Shown here: positions 8,387 to 16,683 of the stretch, piece by piece
Position numbering within the stretch: position 1 is the first letter of the stretch
How the letters are laid out: every line of letters starts with the position of its first letter
DNA from: Streptomyces xylophagus
Lineage (GTDB): Bacteria; Actinomycetota; Actinomycetes; Streptomycetales; Streptomycetaceae
DNA length: 64,000 nt
Assembly (NCBI RefSeq): GCF_000716435.1
Contig: NZ_JNWO01000013.1
Location: 124,001-188,000 of the forward strand
Direction of reading: 5' to 3'
Program-made: the position numbers and the translations under genes
The notes under the pieces: generated by a model
The model's input: only the letters and a program-made list of their open reading frames with translations
The model's database searches: none
What the model was told of the DNA's origin: nothing

Positions 8387-9353
8387 CCCCGGACGTGGCG
8401 GCGAGGTAGAACCGGACCGTCCCCGCGGCGACCACCAGCCAGGCCGCCACCGCGATCCACAGCACCACCTCTCCGGGCGTCCGCAGCCACGACACGTCCA
8501 CGGCGGTACCCACGGACAGCATGGTCGCCGCCGTCATCCCCAGCGGGAACACCGTCGACCAGCGGCGCACGTCGAAACGGAGTCGCGGCCGGGCGACCTC
8601 GGCGGCGATCAGGACCACGCACCAGGCCACGTCGATCACCAGCAGCGCCACGGTCACGGCCCGCAGGACGCCCCGGTCGTCGGAGTTCCACAGGTACAGG
8701 CGCGCGCTGTCGGCGGCGATCAGCTTCGAACCGGCAAGCGCCGAGACGGCGAGCGCGCCGCCCACGATCCAGTGGTCACCGGTTCCCGTGATCAGCTGCC
8801 GCCACTCGAACCGGGCCAGGGCGAACCCGTAGAGGACCAGCCCGAACCAGAACAGCACCAGCGCCGTGTGCGCGAGCCAGGCCACCGCCTCGGCGCCGGC
8901 GATCGTGGCCCCCAGCACCGCGAGCGACTGGGTGGCAACACACCCGAGGAACACGGTCCCCGGCATCCGCCCCTGCCAGTTCCGGACGACCCGCACGAGC
9001 AGCCCCGGCCACAACACCGTGGCCAGTGCGAGCAGGGCCTCGGCGACGGTCTGCCAGCCTCCTACGGAGAACCGGGTCCCGAGTACGGCGGTCGCGGCCA
9101 CGGCGGTCAGCGCGCCGGGTGTCCCGGCCTCCGTGAGCCACCGCTGCCGGTCCCGCAGCAGCCGTACGACGAAGTCGCCGGCCAGTCCCAGCCAGAAGGC
9201 GCAGGCCACCGCGAAGGCGATACGGGACAGCACCTCGTAGCCCGTGAGATGGAGGCCGACCGACATGATCGCAGTCGCCATCACGACGGCTCCGGCCGCC
9301 GGCGGACGCTGCGCCCACCAGGCGCGGAAACGGGAGGTACCGGTACCGGACAT
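8364..9353 (-). CDS. TDT/SLAC1-family membrane transporter
   Basis: 329 residues with about ten membrane helices. The tail half carries RRWSTVFPLGMTAATMLSVG, which matches the W(S/G)-x-x-F-P-x-G signature of the tellurite-resistance/dicarboxylate transporter family (TehA, Mae1, plant SLAC1). The family moves C4-dicarboxylates or small anions; the substrate here cannot be told. The gene starts at the ATG at 9353 and ends inside the convergent small membrane protein gene. A 100-base gap separates it from the second NlpC/P60 gene. Confidence 0.75.
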   Translation of the reverse strand: MSGTGTSRFRAWWAQRPPAAGAVVMATAIMSVGLHLTGYEVLSRIAFAVACAFWLGLAGDFVVRLLRDRQRWLTEAGTPGALTAVAATAVLGTRFSVGGWQTVAEALLALATVLWPGLLVRVVRNWQGRMPGTVFLGCVATQSLAVLGATIAGAEAVAWLAHTALVLFWFGLVLYGFALARFEWRQLITGTGDHWIVGGALAVSALAGSKLIAADSARLYLWNSDDRGVLRAVTVALLVIDVAWCVVLIAAEVARPRLRFDVRRWSTVFPLGMTAATMLSVGTAVDVSWLRTPGEVVLWIAVAAWLVVAAGTVRFYLAATSGVTSTGPR

Positions 9354-9453
9354 GGCCCGATGCTAGGGAGCCGTCCCGGTGCCGACGGCGGGCCACGCGC
9401 GCGTGGAGTTCAAAAACACCTGCACGCGTGCGTGCCCCCCGGGGGGACTCGGC

Positions 9454-10380
9454 TCAGGCCGGCCGCACCACGCTGTGGATGATCGCCGCGCCGTCGTAGT
9501 GGATCGACTCCTCGCGGACGTAGGCGCCGGGCTTCGGGGCGTGGATCATCATGTCGTTGCCCACGTGGACGCCGACGTGGCTGATGTCGTCGTGGAAGAA
9601 GACCAGGTCACCGGGTTGGGCGTCGGCCAGGGACACCGTCGTTCCGGCGTTCACCTGGTCGGTGATGGCGCGCGGGAGGGTGACGCAGGCGGCCCTCCAG
9701 GCGGCCTGGGTGAGGCCTGAGCAGTCGTACGAGTCGGGGCCGGCGGCGCCCCAGACGTACGGCTTGCCGACCTGGGCGCGGGCGAAGGCGACGGCCTTGG
9801 CGGCCTTGGTGGCGTACGAGGAGTCGGAAGGGGCGTTCTGCGCGGTCAGCCGCGCCAGCAACTCGCGCGCGGTGGAGAGCTTCTTCTGGACGGTGGCCTT
9901 GGCCGTCCTCAGGTCACTCTGCGGGTCCTCCGGGGTCCGGAGACTCTCGGCCGTCTCTTGACGAACCGCGTCCGTCTCTTGATGGACCGTGTCCTTCCGG
10001 CGGTTGGTCAGCCGGCTCATCACCTGGGCCTGGTCGAAGTAGCCCTGCGGGGTGTCCGGGAGCTGGAAGGTCGAGGCGTCCGGGGCGGAGGCGCCGGTGC
10101 GGTACTGCGCGGCGACGAACGAACCCAGCCGTTCCCGCGCGGAGTTGAGCTTCCGCGCGAGCTCGGTCGCGTCGTCCGGGCGGGAGTCGACGCGCTTGCG
10201 CTGCTTCGACGCCCTCTCCTGGGCCGTGTTGTGTTTCTCGGTCGCCGACTCCGCCCGCCGGTAGAGGTCGTCGACCTTCTTCTCGACCTCTCCGAGGGCC
10301 TGGTTGCCGTCGTCGGCGGCGGGGGTCCATATGCCTGCGATGCGCTTGCCCGCGGAACGCGGTTTGCGGTGCGACGACGC
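9454..10380 (-). CDS. NlpC/P60 family protein lacking an evident signal peptide
   Basis: 308 residues if it starts at the TTG at 10380 (LASSHRKPRS..., aligned with VAAHRKPRQR of its paralogue, GGAG nine bases upstream); ATG 10398 is the alternative. The catalytic domain at the C-terminus is complete: Cys in SYDCSGLTQAAW, His in DISHVGVHVG, and MIHAPKP. Unlike the paralogue it has no hydrophobic segment after the basic N-terminus: SAGKRIAGIWTPAADDGNQA leads straight into the coiled coil. The coiled coil is also shortened and contains a QET-rich insertion. Either export uses another route or the protein stays in the cytoplasm. Confidence 0.85.
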   Translation of the reverse strand, partial: ASSHRKPRSAGKRIAGIWTPAADDGNQALGEVEKKVDDLYRRAESATEKHNTAQERASKQRKRVDSRPDDATELARKLNSARERLGSFVAAQYRTGASAPDASTFQLPDTPQGYFDQAQVMSRLTNRRKDTVHQETDAVRQETAESLRTPEDPQSDLRTAKATVQKKLSTARELLARLTAQNAPSDSSYATKAAKAVAFARAQVGKPYVWGAAGPDSYDCSGLTQAAWRAACVTLPRAITDQVNAGTTVSLADAQPGDLVFFHDDISHVGVHVGNDMMIHAPKPGAYVREESIHYDGAAIIHSVVRPA

Positions 10381-10430
10381 CAAAGGAGGCGACTCCATCT
10401 CATGTCGGAGGGGTCGTGGAACTTGATCGA

Positions 10431-10460
10431 ACGCTAACCAACTCGTGTGGTTCGTGTGAA
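10431..10460 (-). promoter_or_regulatory. Putative promoter of the second NlpC/P60 gene
   Basis: On the minus strand TTCACA, 18 bases, TAGCGT, close to TTGACA/TANNNT. The predicted transcription start near 10424 lies downstream of the first possible start codon (10485), ruling that start out. The element is embedded in an imperfect inverted repeat at 10426-10439 and 10461-10474 (12 of 14 positions pair). Confidence 0.45.
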
Positions 10461-10584
10461 GGTTGGTGTTCGATATGCCCGACATGTTTCCGTGACCTCC
10501 GTCATGAGGGAGACCGGTCGTCGCTGATCGTGACGAGACGGTTCTGGACCGTGAAATGTGCCGAGTTCTCGGGGTGGCGGTCGG

Positions 10585-10607
10585 TTGTCAGTGGGGCGCT
10601 CTAAACT
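10585..10607 (+). promoter_or_regulatory. RecA-independent DNA-damage promoter of pcrA
   Basis: TTGTCAGTG, eight bases, TAAACT. This matches the RecA-NDp motif described for mycobacteria and other actinobacteria (TTGTCRGTG-N8-TANNNT), which is activated by PafBC after DNA damage. The -10 ends nine bases before the pcrA ATG, so the message has almost no leader. The same element occurs at 19692-19714 and 19916-19938. Confidence 0.8.
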
Positions 10608-10616
10608 CGGAGGGCG

Positions 10617-13118
10617 ATGAGCAGCCTCTTTGACGACAGCTTCCTGGCGGATCTTCAGGCCCCTCGGGCCCATGACGAAGAGCCTCCGCCACCGCCCGAG
10701 GACGAGCACGTACCGGAGCCGGTTCCGGACGACCTGTTCGGCGGCAAGTTCGACGTGCCCGCGAGCAGAGACGCCTACTACCGCGACGGCGCCCCACGCC
10801 CCGCGGTCGACCCGGCCGCGCTCCTGGACGGGCTGAACGAGAACCAGCGCGCGGCCGTCGTGCACTCCGACACCCCGCTGCTCATCGTGGCCGGCGCCGG
10901 TTCCGGCAAGACCCGCGTGCTCACCCACCGCATCGCCTACCTCCTCGGCGAGCGCAATGTGCACCCGGGCCAGATCCTCGCGATCACCTTCACCAACAAG
11001 GCCGCGGGCGAGATGAAGGAGCGCGTCGAACAGCTCGTCGGCCCGCGCGCCAACGCGATGTGGGTGATGACCTTCCACAGCGCGTGCGTGCGCATCCTGC
11101 GCCGCGAGTCGAAGAAGCTCGGCTTCACGTCCTCGTTCTCGATCTACGACGCCGCCGACTCCAAGCGCCTCATGGCCCTGGTCTGCCGCGACCTGGACCT
11201 CGACCCGAAGCGCTTCCCGCCGAAGTCCTTCAGCGCCAAGATCAGCAATCTGAAGAACGAGCTGATCGACGAGGAGGACTTCGCCGCCCAGGCCACCGAC
11301 GGCTTCGAGAAGACCGTCGCCCAGGCCTACGCGATGTACCAGTCGCGGCTGCGCGAGGCCAACGCCCTCGACTTCGACGACCTGATCATGACCACGGTCA
11401 ACCTGCTGCGTGCCTTCCCGGACGTCGCCGAGCACTACCGCCGCCGCTTCCGCCACGTCATGGTCGACGAGTACCAGGACACCAACCACGCGCAGTACGC
11501 GCTGGTGCGTGAGCTGGTCGGTACCGGCGCGCACGACGAGGACGTACCGCCCGCCGAACACGACCTGCCGCCCGCCGAGTTGTGCGTCGTGGGTGACGCC
11601 GACCAGTCGATCTACGCCTTCCGGGGTGCGACGATCCGCAACATCCTCCAGTTCGAGGAGGACTACCCGAACGCGACGACGATCCTCCTGGAGCAGAACT
11701 ACCGCTCCACACAGACGATCCTCTCCGCCGCCAACGCGGTCATCGAGCGCAACGAGTCCCGCCGCCCCAAGAACCTGTGGACCAACGCGGGCGCGGGCGC
11801 GCAGATCACCGGCTATGTCGCGGACACGGAGCACGACGAGGCGCAGTTCGTCGCCGAGGAGATAGACCGTCTCACCGACGCGGGCCAGGCGAAGGCCTCG
11901 GACGTCGCCGTCTTCTACCGGACGAACGCCCAGTCCCGCGTCTTCGAGGAGATCTTCATCCGCGTAGGCCTGCCCTACAAGGTCGTCGGCGGTGTCCGCT
12001 TCTACGAGCGCAAGGAGGTCCGGGACGTCCTGGCCTACCTCCGCGTGCTGGCCAACCCGGAGGACGCGGTCCCGCTGCGCCGCATCCTCAACGTCCCCAA
12101 GCGCGGCATCGGCGAGCGCGCCGAGGCGATGATCGACGCCCTCTCCCAGCGCGAGAAGATCAGCTTCCCGCAGGCGTTGAAGCGCGTCGACGAGGCGTAC
12201 GGCATGGCCGCGCGGTCGACGAACGCGGTCAAGAAGTTCAACACGCTGATGGAGGACCTCCGTACGATCGTCGAGTCCGGCGCGGGCCCGGCGACGGTCC
12301 TGGAGGCGATCCTCGAACGCACCGGCTATCTCGCCGAGTTGCAGGCCTCCACCGACCCGCAGGACGAGACCCGCATCGAGAACCTCCAGGAACTCGCCGC
12401 CGTGGCCCTGGAGTTCGAGCAGGAGAACAGTTCAGGCGACGGCGAGAGCGAGACGCCCGTCGGGCTCGCCGCTTTCCTGGAGCGGGTCGCGCTGGTCGCC
12501 GACTCCGACCAGATCCCCGACGAGGACGAGGACGGCTCCGGAGTCATCACCCTCATGACTCTGCACACGGCCAAGGGACTCGAGTTCCCGGTCGTCTTCC
12601 TCACCGGCATGGAGGACGGCGTCTTCCCGCACATGCGCGCCCTCGGCCAGGCCAAGGAGCTGGAGGAGGAGCGACGCCTCGCCTATGTGGGCATCACGCG
12701 CGCGCGTGAACGCCTGTATCTGACGCGGTCGTCGCTGCGCAGCGCCTGGGGCCAGCCGTCGTACAACCCGCCCTCCCGCTTCCTGGAGGAGATCCCGGCG
12801 GCGCACGTGGAGTGGAAGCGGACCGGCGCCATGGCGGCTCCGCCGTCCACGGGTCCGGCCTCGGGCATCGCGGCCTCGCTGTCCTCGTCCCGTTCGCGTT
12901 CCTCGGCGTCGGGTGCGTCGGGCTTCGCCACGCGCAGGACCTCGGAGAAGCCGGTCGTGTCCCTGGCCGTCGGTGACCGGGTCACGCACGACCAGTTCGG
13001 CCTCGGCACGGTCGTCGGTGTGAACGGCACGGGGGCGAACGCGGAGGCGACGGTCGACTTCGGGGAGCCGAAGCCGAAGCGCCTGCTGCTGCGGTACGCG
13101 CCGGTGGAAAAGCTGTAG
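10617..13118 (+). CDS. pcrA: UvrD/PcrA-type ATP-dependent DNA helicase
   Basis: 833 residues, a superfamily 1A 3'-5' helicase acting in repair and in clearing proteins from DNA. After an acidic, poorly conserved 65-residue lead, the Q motif (LNENQRAAV) and Walker A (VAGAGSGKTR) appear near residues 70-100. Motif II is VMVDEYQDTNH, motif III includes GDADQSIYAFRGA, motif IV/V QNYRST and LMTLHTAKGLEFP, and motif VI VGITRARERLYLT. The last 60 residues (VGDRVTHDQFGLGTVVG) form the Tudor-like tail that binds RNA polymerase in PcrA. The ATG follows GGAGGG and a DNA-damage-type promoter. Confidence 0.97.
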   Translation: MSSLFDDSFLADLQAPRAHDEEPPPPPEDEHVPEPVPDDLFGGKFDVPASRDAYYRDGAPRPAVDPAALLDGLNENQRAAVVHSDTPLLIVAGAGSGKTRVLTHRIAYLLGERNVHPGQILAITFTNKAAGEMKERVEQLVGPRANAMWVMTFHSACVRILRRESKKLGFTSSFSIYDAADSKRLMALVCRDLDLDPKRFPPKSFSAKISNLKNELIDEEDFAAQATDGFEKTVAQAYAMYQSRLREANALDFDDLIMTTVNLLRAFPDVAEHYRRRFRHVMVDEYQDTNHAQYALVRELVGTGAHDEDVPPAEHDLPPAELCVVGDADQSIYAFRGATIRNILQFEEDYPNATTILLEQNYRSTQTILSAANAVIERNESRRPKNLWTNAGAGAQITGYVADTEHDEAQFVAEEIDRLTDAGQAKASDVAVFYRTNAQSRVFEEIFIRVGLPYKVVGGVRFYERKEVRDVLAYLRVLANPEDAVPLRRILNVPKRGIGERAEAMIDALSQREKISFPQALKRVDEAYGMAARSTNAVKKFNTLMEDLRTIVESGAGPATVLEAILERTGYLAELQASTDPQDETRIENLQELAAVALEFEQENSSGDGESETPVGLAAFLERVALVADSDQIPDEDEDGSGVITLMTLHTAKGLEFPVVFLTGMEDGVFPHMRALGQAKELEEERRLAYVGITRARERLYLTRSSLRSAWGQPSYNPPSRFLEEIPAAHVEWKRTGAMAAPPSTGPASGIAASLSSSRSRSSASGASGFATRRTSEKPVVSLAVGDRVTHDQFGLGTVVGVNGTGANAEATVDFGEPKPKRLLLRYAPVEKL

Positions 13119-13139
13119 TTCTGAAGGGAGTTGGGGCGC

Positions 13140-14675
13140 TTACGTCGGGTCGAGCCCGTGGCTGCGAAGCCACGGGAGCGGGTCGATCGCCGCGCCGCCC
13201 GCAGGGCGCACCTCGAAGTGCAGGTGCGGTCCGGTGGAGTTGCCGGAGTTCCCGGAGTACGCGATCGGGTCGCCGGCCTTGACCGTCGTACCGGAAGCGA
13301 CCCGGTAGCTGGAGAGGTGGCAGTACCAGGTCTGCGTGCCGTCCTTCTCCGTGAGGATCAGCATGTTGCCGTAGGCGCTGTTCCACTTCGTACTGACGAC
13401 GCCGTCCGTCGCGGCCATCACCGTCGTGCCGTACGAGACAGGGAAGTCGATGCCCGTGTGCACGGACATCCAGTTGACGCCGGCCTGGCCGAAGTAGGCG
13501 CTGAGGCCCTTCTGCGTGACCGGCAGCACGTACTTGGGGCGCAGCCGCTCCTTGCGGGCGGCCTCCGCAGCGGCCTTCTTCTTCTCGGCCTCCTGCTGGG
13601 CCTTGAGGTCGATACGTTCCTGCGTCCGGCTGGCCCGGTCGGCGAAGTCGTCGGCACCGGCCGACAGGCTCTTGATCTGGGCGTCCAGCTTGTTGTTCGC
13701 GGTGGACGGCTTCACCGAGGTCGTGTCGGACGCGGAGGCCGTCGTGTCACTGCCACCGGTCAGCGTGCCGACGGACGCGGCGGCGATACCGGCGACACCC
13801 ATCACACACGCGGACGGTACGGCGATGGTCATCAACGCGGAGCGCTTCGGGGGCGTACGACGCCGGGACCGGCTCCCGTTGCGGGACGCGGCCCGCGAGG
13901 CGGCGGCCGGGGCCGGGGTGAACTCCTCCTGGTCCTCGAGGAGTTCGGGGTGGGTCTGGGGCCCGTCCGGTTCCGGCTCGGCCTCGTCGAGGGCGGGCAT
14001 CTCGCCGGTGGCCGTCAACTCGCCGTCTTCCGGGGCGGGTTCGTCGTACGTGCCCTCGTGCGTCACGTCGTACGACGCCTGCTCGAAGGTCGTGGTCGCC
14101 TCGGCGGGGCTGCCGTCGGCGTTCCACTGCGTGGCGTCGTAGGCGCCCGTGTCGAAGGCCTGCGTGCCCCATTGCCAGTGCTGGGTCTGGTCGGCGGGGG
14201 CGGAACCGGTGGACTGGTCCGGCTGGAGCCAGGCGTTCGCGTCCCACTGGCCGCTGATGTCGGGGGCGGCGGTCTGCGGCGGGATGGCGGACAGCTGCTG
14301 GTAGTCGGCCGACCAGGCGGTGGTCTCGTAGGCGCCCGTGTCGTAGGCGGCGTGGTGCTGGGCCGCGTACGGGTCGTAGTTCAGGGTGTGTTGGGCACCT
14401 GAGGACCAGGCCGAGGAGTCGTAGGCGCCGGTGACCTGCGAACCGGTGTCGTGGCCGTGGCCCGACATGTCGCCGAAGAGGGGGTCGGTGGCGAAGCTCG
14501 CGGTGGCCTGGCCGCCGTCCGCGCCCGGATGAAAACCCGTGGCGGTGTGGTCGCCGTACGTGGTGAAGTCACCGTACTGGGCGTCCTGGCCGCCGTACGA
14601 CGCGTAGTGCGCCGAGGTGGCATCGGAAGCCGGGGCCGGGGTGGTCATGGTCCCCGACGGGTGACGGTCGTTCAC
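13140..14675 (-). CDS. Membrane-anchored M23 (LytM) peptidase
   Basis: 511 residues from the GTG at 14675 (VNDRHPSGTM..., preceded by AAAGAGAAG). The first 270 residues are a low-complexity, Tyr/Gln/Asp-rich cytoplasmic region with repeats such as YDTGAYETT. A basic stretch and one helix (AVPSACVMGVAGIAAASVG, about 325-345) are followed by a coiled coil and an M23 domain. Zinc ligands are visible as H and D in SVHTGIDFP and the H-x-H of GPHLHFEVRP; the HLS motif is also present. M23 enzymes cleave peptidoglycan cross-bridges. The gene is convergent with pcrA, 21 bases apart, an arrangement similar to uvrD1-Rv0950c in M. tuberculosis. Confidence 0.92.
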   Translation of the reverse strand: MNDRHPSGTMTTPAPASDATSAHYASYGGQDAQYGDFTTYGDHTATGFHPGADGGQATASFATDPLFGDMSGHGHDTGSQVTGAYDSSAWSSGAQHTLNYDPYAAQHHAAYDTGAYETTAWSADYQQLSAIPPQTAAPDISGQWDANAWLQPDQSTGSAPADQTQHWQWGTQAFDTGAYDATQWNADGSPAEATTTFEQASYDVTHEGTYDEPAPEDGELTATGEMPALDEAEPEPDGPQTHPELLEDQEEFTPAPAAASRAASRNGSRSRRRTPPKRSALMTIAVPSACVMGVAGIAAASVGTLTGGSDTTASASDTTSVKPSTANNKLDAQIKSLSAGADDFADRASRTQERIDLKAQQEAEKKKAAAEAARKERLRPKYVLPVTQKGLSAYFGQAGVNWMSVHTGIDFPVSYGTTVMAATDGVVSTKWNSAYGNMLILTEKDGTQTWYCHLSSYRVASGTTVKAGDPIAYSGNSGNSTGPHLHFEVRPAGGAAIDPLPWLRSHGLDPT

Positions 14676-14886
14676 CAACTTCTCTTTCGCCTCGACAACA
14701 GGGGCTGGCAGAGCAGTGCGGTGGACTGTACCCGGCAGTATGCGGGCGCGACAATCTTCGTCAGGTTTCCTGCCTGCCGGAAACGGGCATTCGGCCGTGT
14801 TTCGGGGGACGGCGGGCACGGGTTTGGCCTTGCGTTCGAATAGCGTGCGATATCCAGGGGGCTGTGCGCCCGCTGTCGGTGCCCGG

Positions 14887-15765
14887 TCAGGCCACTGTCA
14901 GGCCGCCGGTGCGGGTGGCGGGGTGGGCGGCCGCATGTGCTTCCGTCCGCGGAGTGTCGAGGGCCTGGCGGATGCCGGTCGCGACGGCGGGGTGGACCGG
15001 TAGAGCGAGATGGCCGATGCCGCTGACCTGCACGTTCTGTGCGATCAGGTCGGGGTGGTCGATGCAGGCCGTCTCCAGCGGCTCCATCAGGTGGTCCAGA
15101 TCGCTCCAGAAACTGACGAAGTGCGTACGGCAGCCGGGGGCCGGGCGGGTCAGCTCCTCGATCACCGCCGAGCCGGGCCGCATCTGGCGGACGATCGGGT
15201 GGGCGTTGGCCAGCGGGGCGACGGCGGTCCCGGAGTGCGGGGTGCCGAGCGTCACGAGCGTGCGGACCCGCAGGTCGCCGCCGAGCCGCTGCACGTAGTA
15301 CCGCGCGATCAGCCCGCCGAGGCTGTGCCCGACGATGTCCACCTCCTTGCTGCCCGTGCGCTCGCAGATCTCCTCGATGTGCCGGCCCAGCAGCTCCGCC
15401 GCCGTGCGGATGTCGCAGGTCAGCGGCGAGTAGTTGAGCGACTCGACCTGCCGGCGGCCGTGCTCGGCCAGGGAACGGCGCAGCAGCACGAAGACCGAGC
15501 GGTTGTCGATGAACCCGTGCAGCAGCACCACCGGAGGCTTCGCCTCGGTCGGCAGCGGCGCCGCGTCCTCCGGGGAGGGGGCCGGAGGAAGCGGCGCCCG
15601 GCGTTCCTGGGCGATGCCGGAGGGATAGAGGAGAAGGTGGCCCGCGAGGATCGCGATCTCCAGGGCGGTCGCTTTCAGGAGGGTCAGGGAGAGGCCCGCC
15701 AGCCTGCTGGGCAGCAGGCGCTGGCAGAGGGGGAGAAAGGGCAGCGCAGCCCCGGTGACCTTCAT
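14887..15765 (-). CDS. Exported or membrane-bound alpha/beta-hydrolase (lipase-like)
   Basis: 292 residues. A hydrophobic N-terminal segment (about 15-48, LAGLSLTLLKATALEIAILA) acts as signal or anchor. The hydrolase core starts with VVLLHGFIDNRSVF (oxyanion region), the nucleophile Ser is in IVGHSLGGLIARYY, and a late His in GIGHLALPVHP fits the triad. Architecture matches secreted triacylglycerol lipase/esterase proteins of Streptomyces. The substrate is not determined. The gene is divergent from icmB. Confidence 0.88.
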   Translation of the reverse strand: MKVTGAALPFLPLCQRLLPSRLAGLSLTLLKATALEIAILAGHLLLYPSGIAQERRAPLPPAPSPEDAAPLPTEAKPPVVLLHGFIDNRSVFVLLRRSLAEHGRRQVESLNYSPLTCDIRTAAELLGRHIEEICERTGSKEVDIVGHSLGGLIARYYVQRLGGDLRVRTLVTLGTPHSGTAVAPLANAHPIVRQMRPGSAVIEELTRPAPGCRTHFVSFWSDLDHLMEPLETACIDHPDLIAQNVQVSGIGHLALPVHPAVATGIRQALDTPRTEAHAAAHPATRTGGLTVA

Positions 15766-16142
15766 GGCCGACCTCCTGTCGGCACACGGAACGACAGCTC
15801 CGTCCCCCGTGTGCCCTCGTGGGAGGCCACGGCGAGGGTCACCGACGGTGCGCGAGGGGTACGCGGGGCGTGCCCTTCGTGCGTGTGCCGATGCGCCGCA
15901 CCTCCACGTCGCGCGGCCTGCGGCGCGGTGGTGCGGCGACCTCGTTGCGGCTCCCGTTGCGCTTGTTCCCGCTGGAACGCTGCGCGGCGAACGTGTCCCA
16001 TCGTGTGATTTCCCCCTCGGTATCCGCCGCGAAACTGCCGGTTGCGGGATGCTGGAGATAACGTTCGTTCACTTCCCGCACTGGCGCGGGTACCGCGGTA
16101 CCCGTCGGTAGGGATGGACGCAGTCGCTTCATGGAGGCAGTG
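15766..16142. promoter_or_regulatory. Divergent gap between the lipase-like gene and icmB
   Basis: The 377 bases hold no convincing gene. They must contain the two divergent promoters. The only striking structure is the 18-bp perfect palindrome at 16087-16104, listed separately. A TAGGGAT -10-like sequence at 16109 may start icmB transcription. Confidence 0.4.
16087..16104. promoter_or_regulatory. 18-bp perfect palindrome upstream of icmB
   Basis: CGGGTACCGCGGTACCCG reads identically on both strands and ends 38 bases before the icmB ATG, next to a TAGGGAT -10-like sequence. Size and position suit an operator for a dimeric (TetR- or GntR-like) regulator. Confidence 0.5.
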
Positions 16143-16559
<417 letters not shown>

Positions 16560-16586
16560 GTTCACTTTCCAGCGGGGGTGATTGTC

Positions 16587-16653
16587 CAGCCCGTCCGGCG
16601 TTTGAGGACGAGGCCGTTCAGGCCGAAGGGGGGTTTGGGGGCGCAGCCCCCAA
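16587..16653. repeat. Dispersed Streptomyces intergenic repeat, type A, copy 1
   Basis: Begins CAGCCCGTCCGGCGTTTGAG and ends with the hairpin TTGGGGGC-GCA-GCCCCCAA (16635-16653). A second copy at 59535-59603 is almost identical. The hairpin lies between the convergent icmB and DUF5691 genes and can act as a bidirectional terminator. Confidence 0.85.
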
Positions 16654-16683
16654 GCTTCTACGGCGCCTCCAACCCCGCCGCTT

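Noticed and set aside
10381..10485. Longer N-terminus (from 10485) for the second NlpC/P60 protein
   Set aside because: It would cover the predicted promoter (10431-10460), and the family start motif SHRKPR lies downstream.
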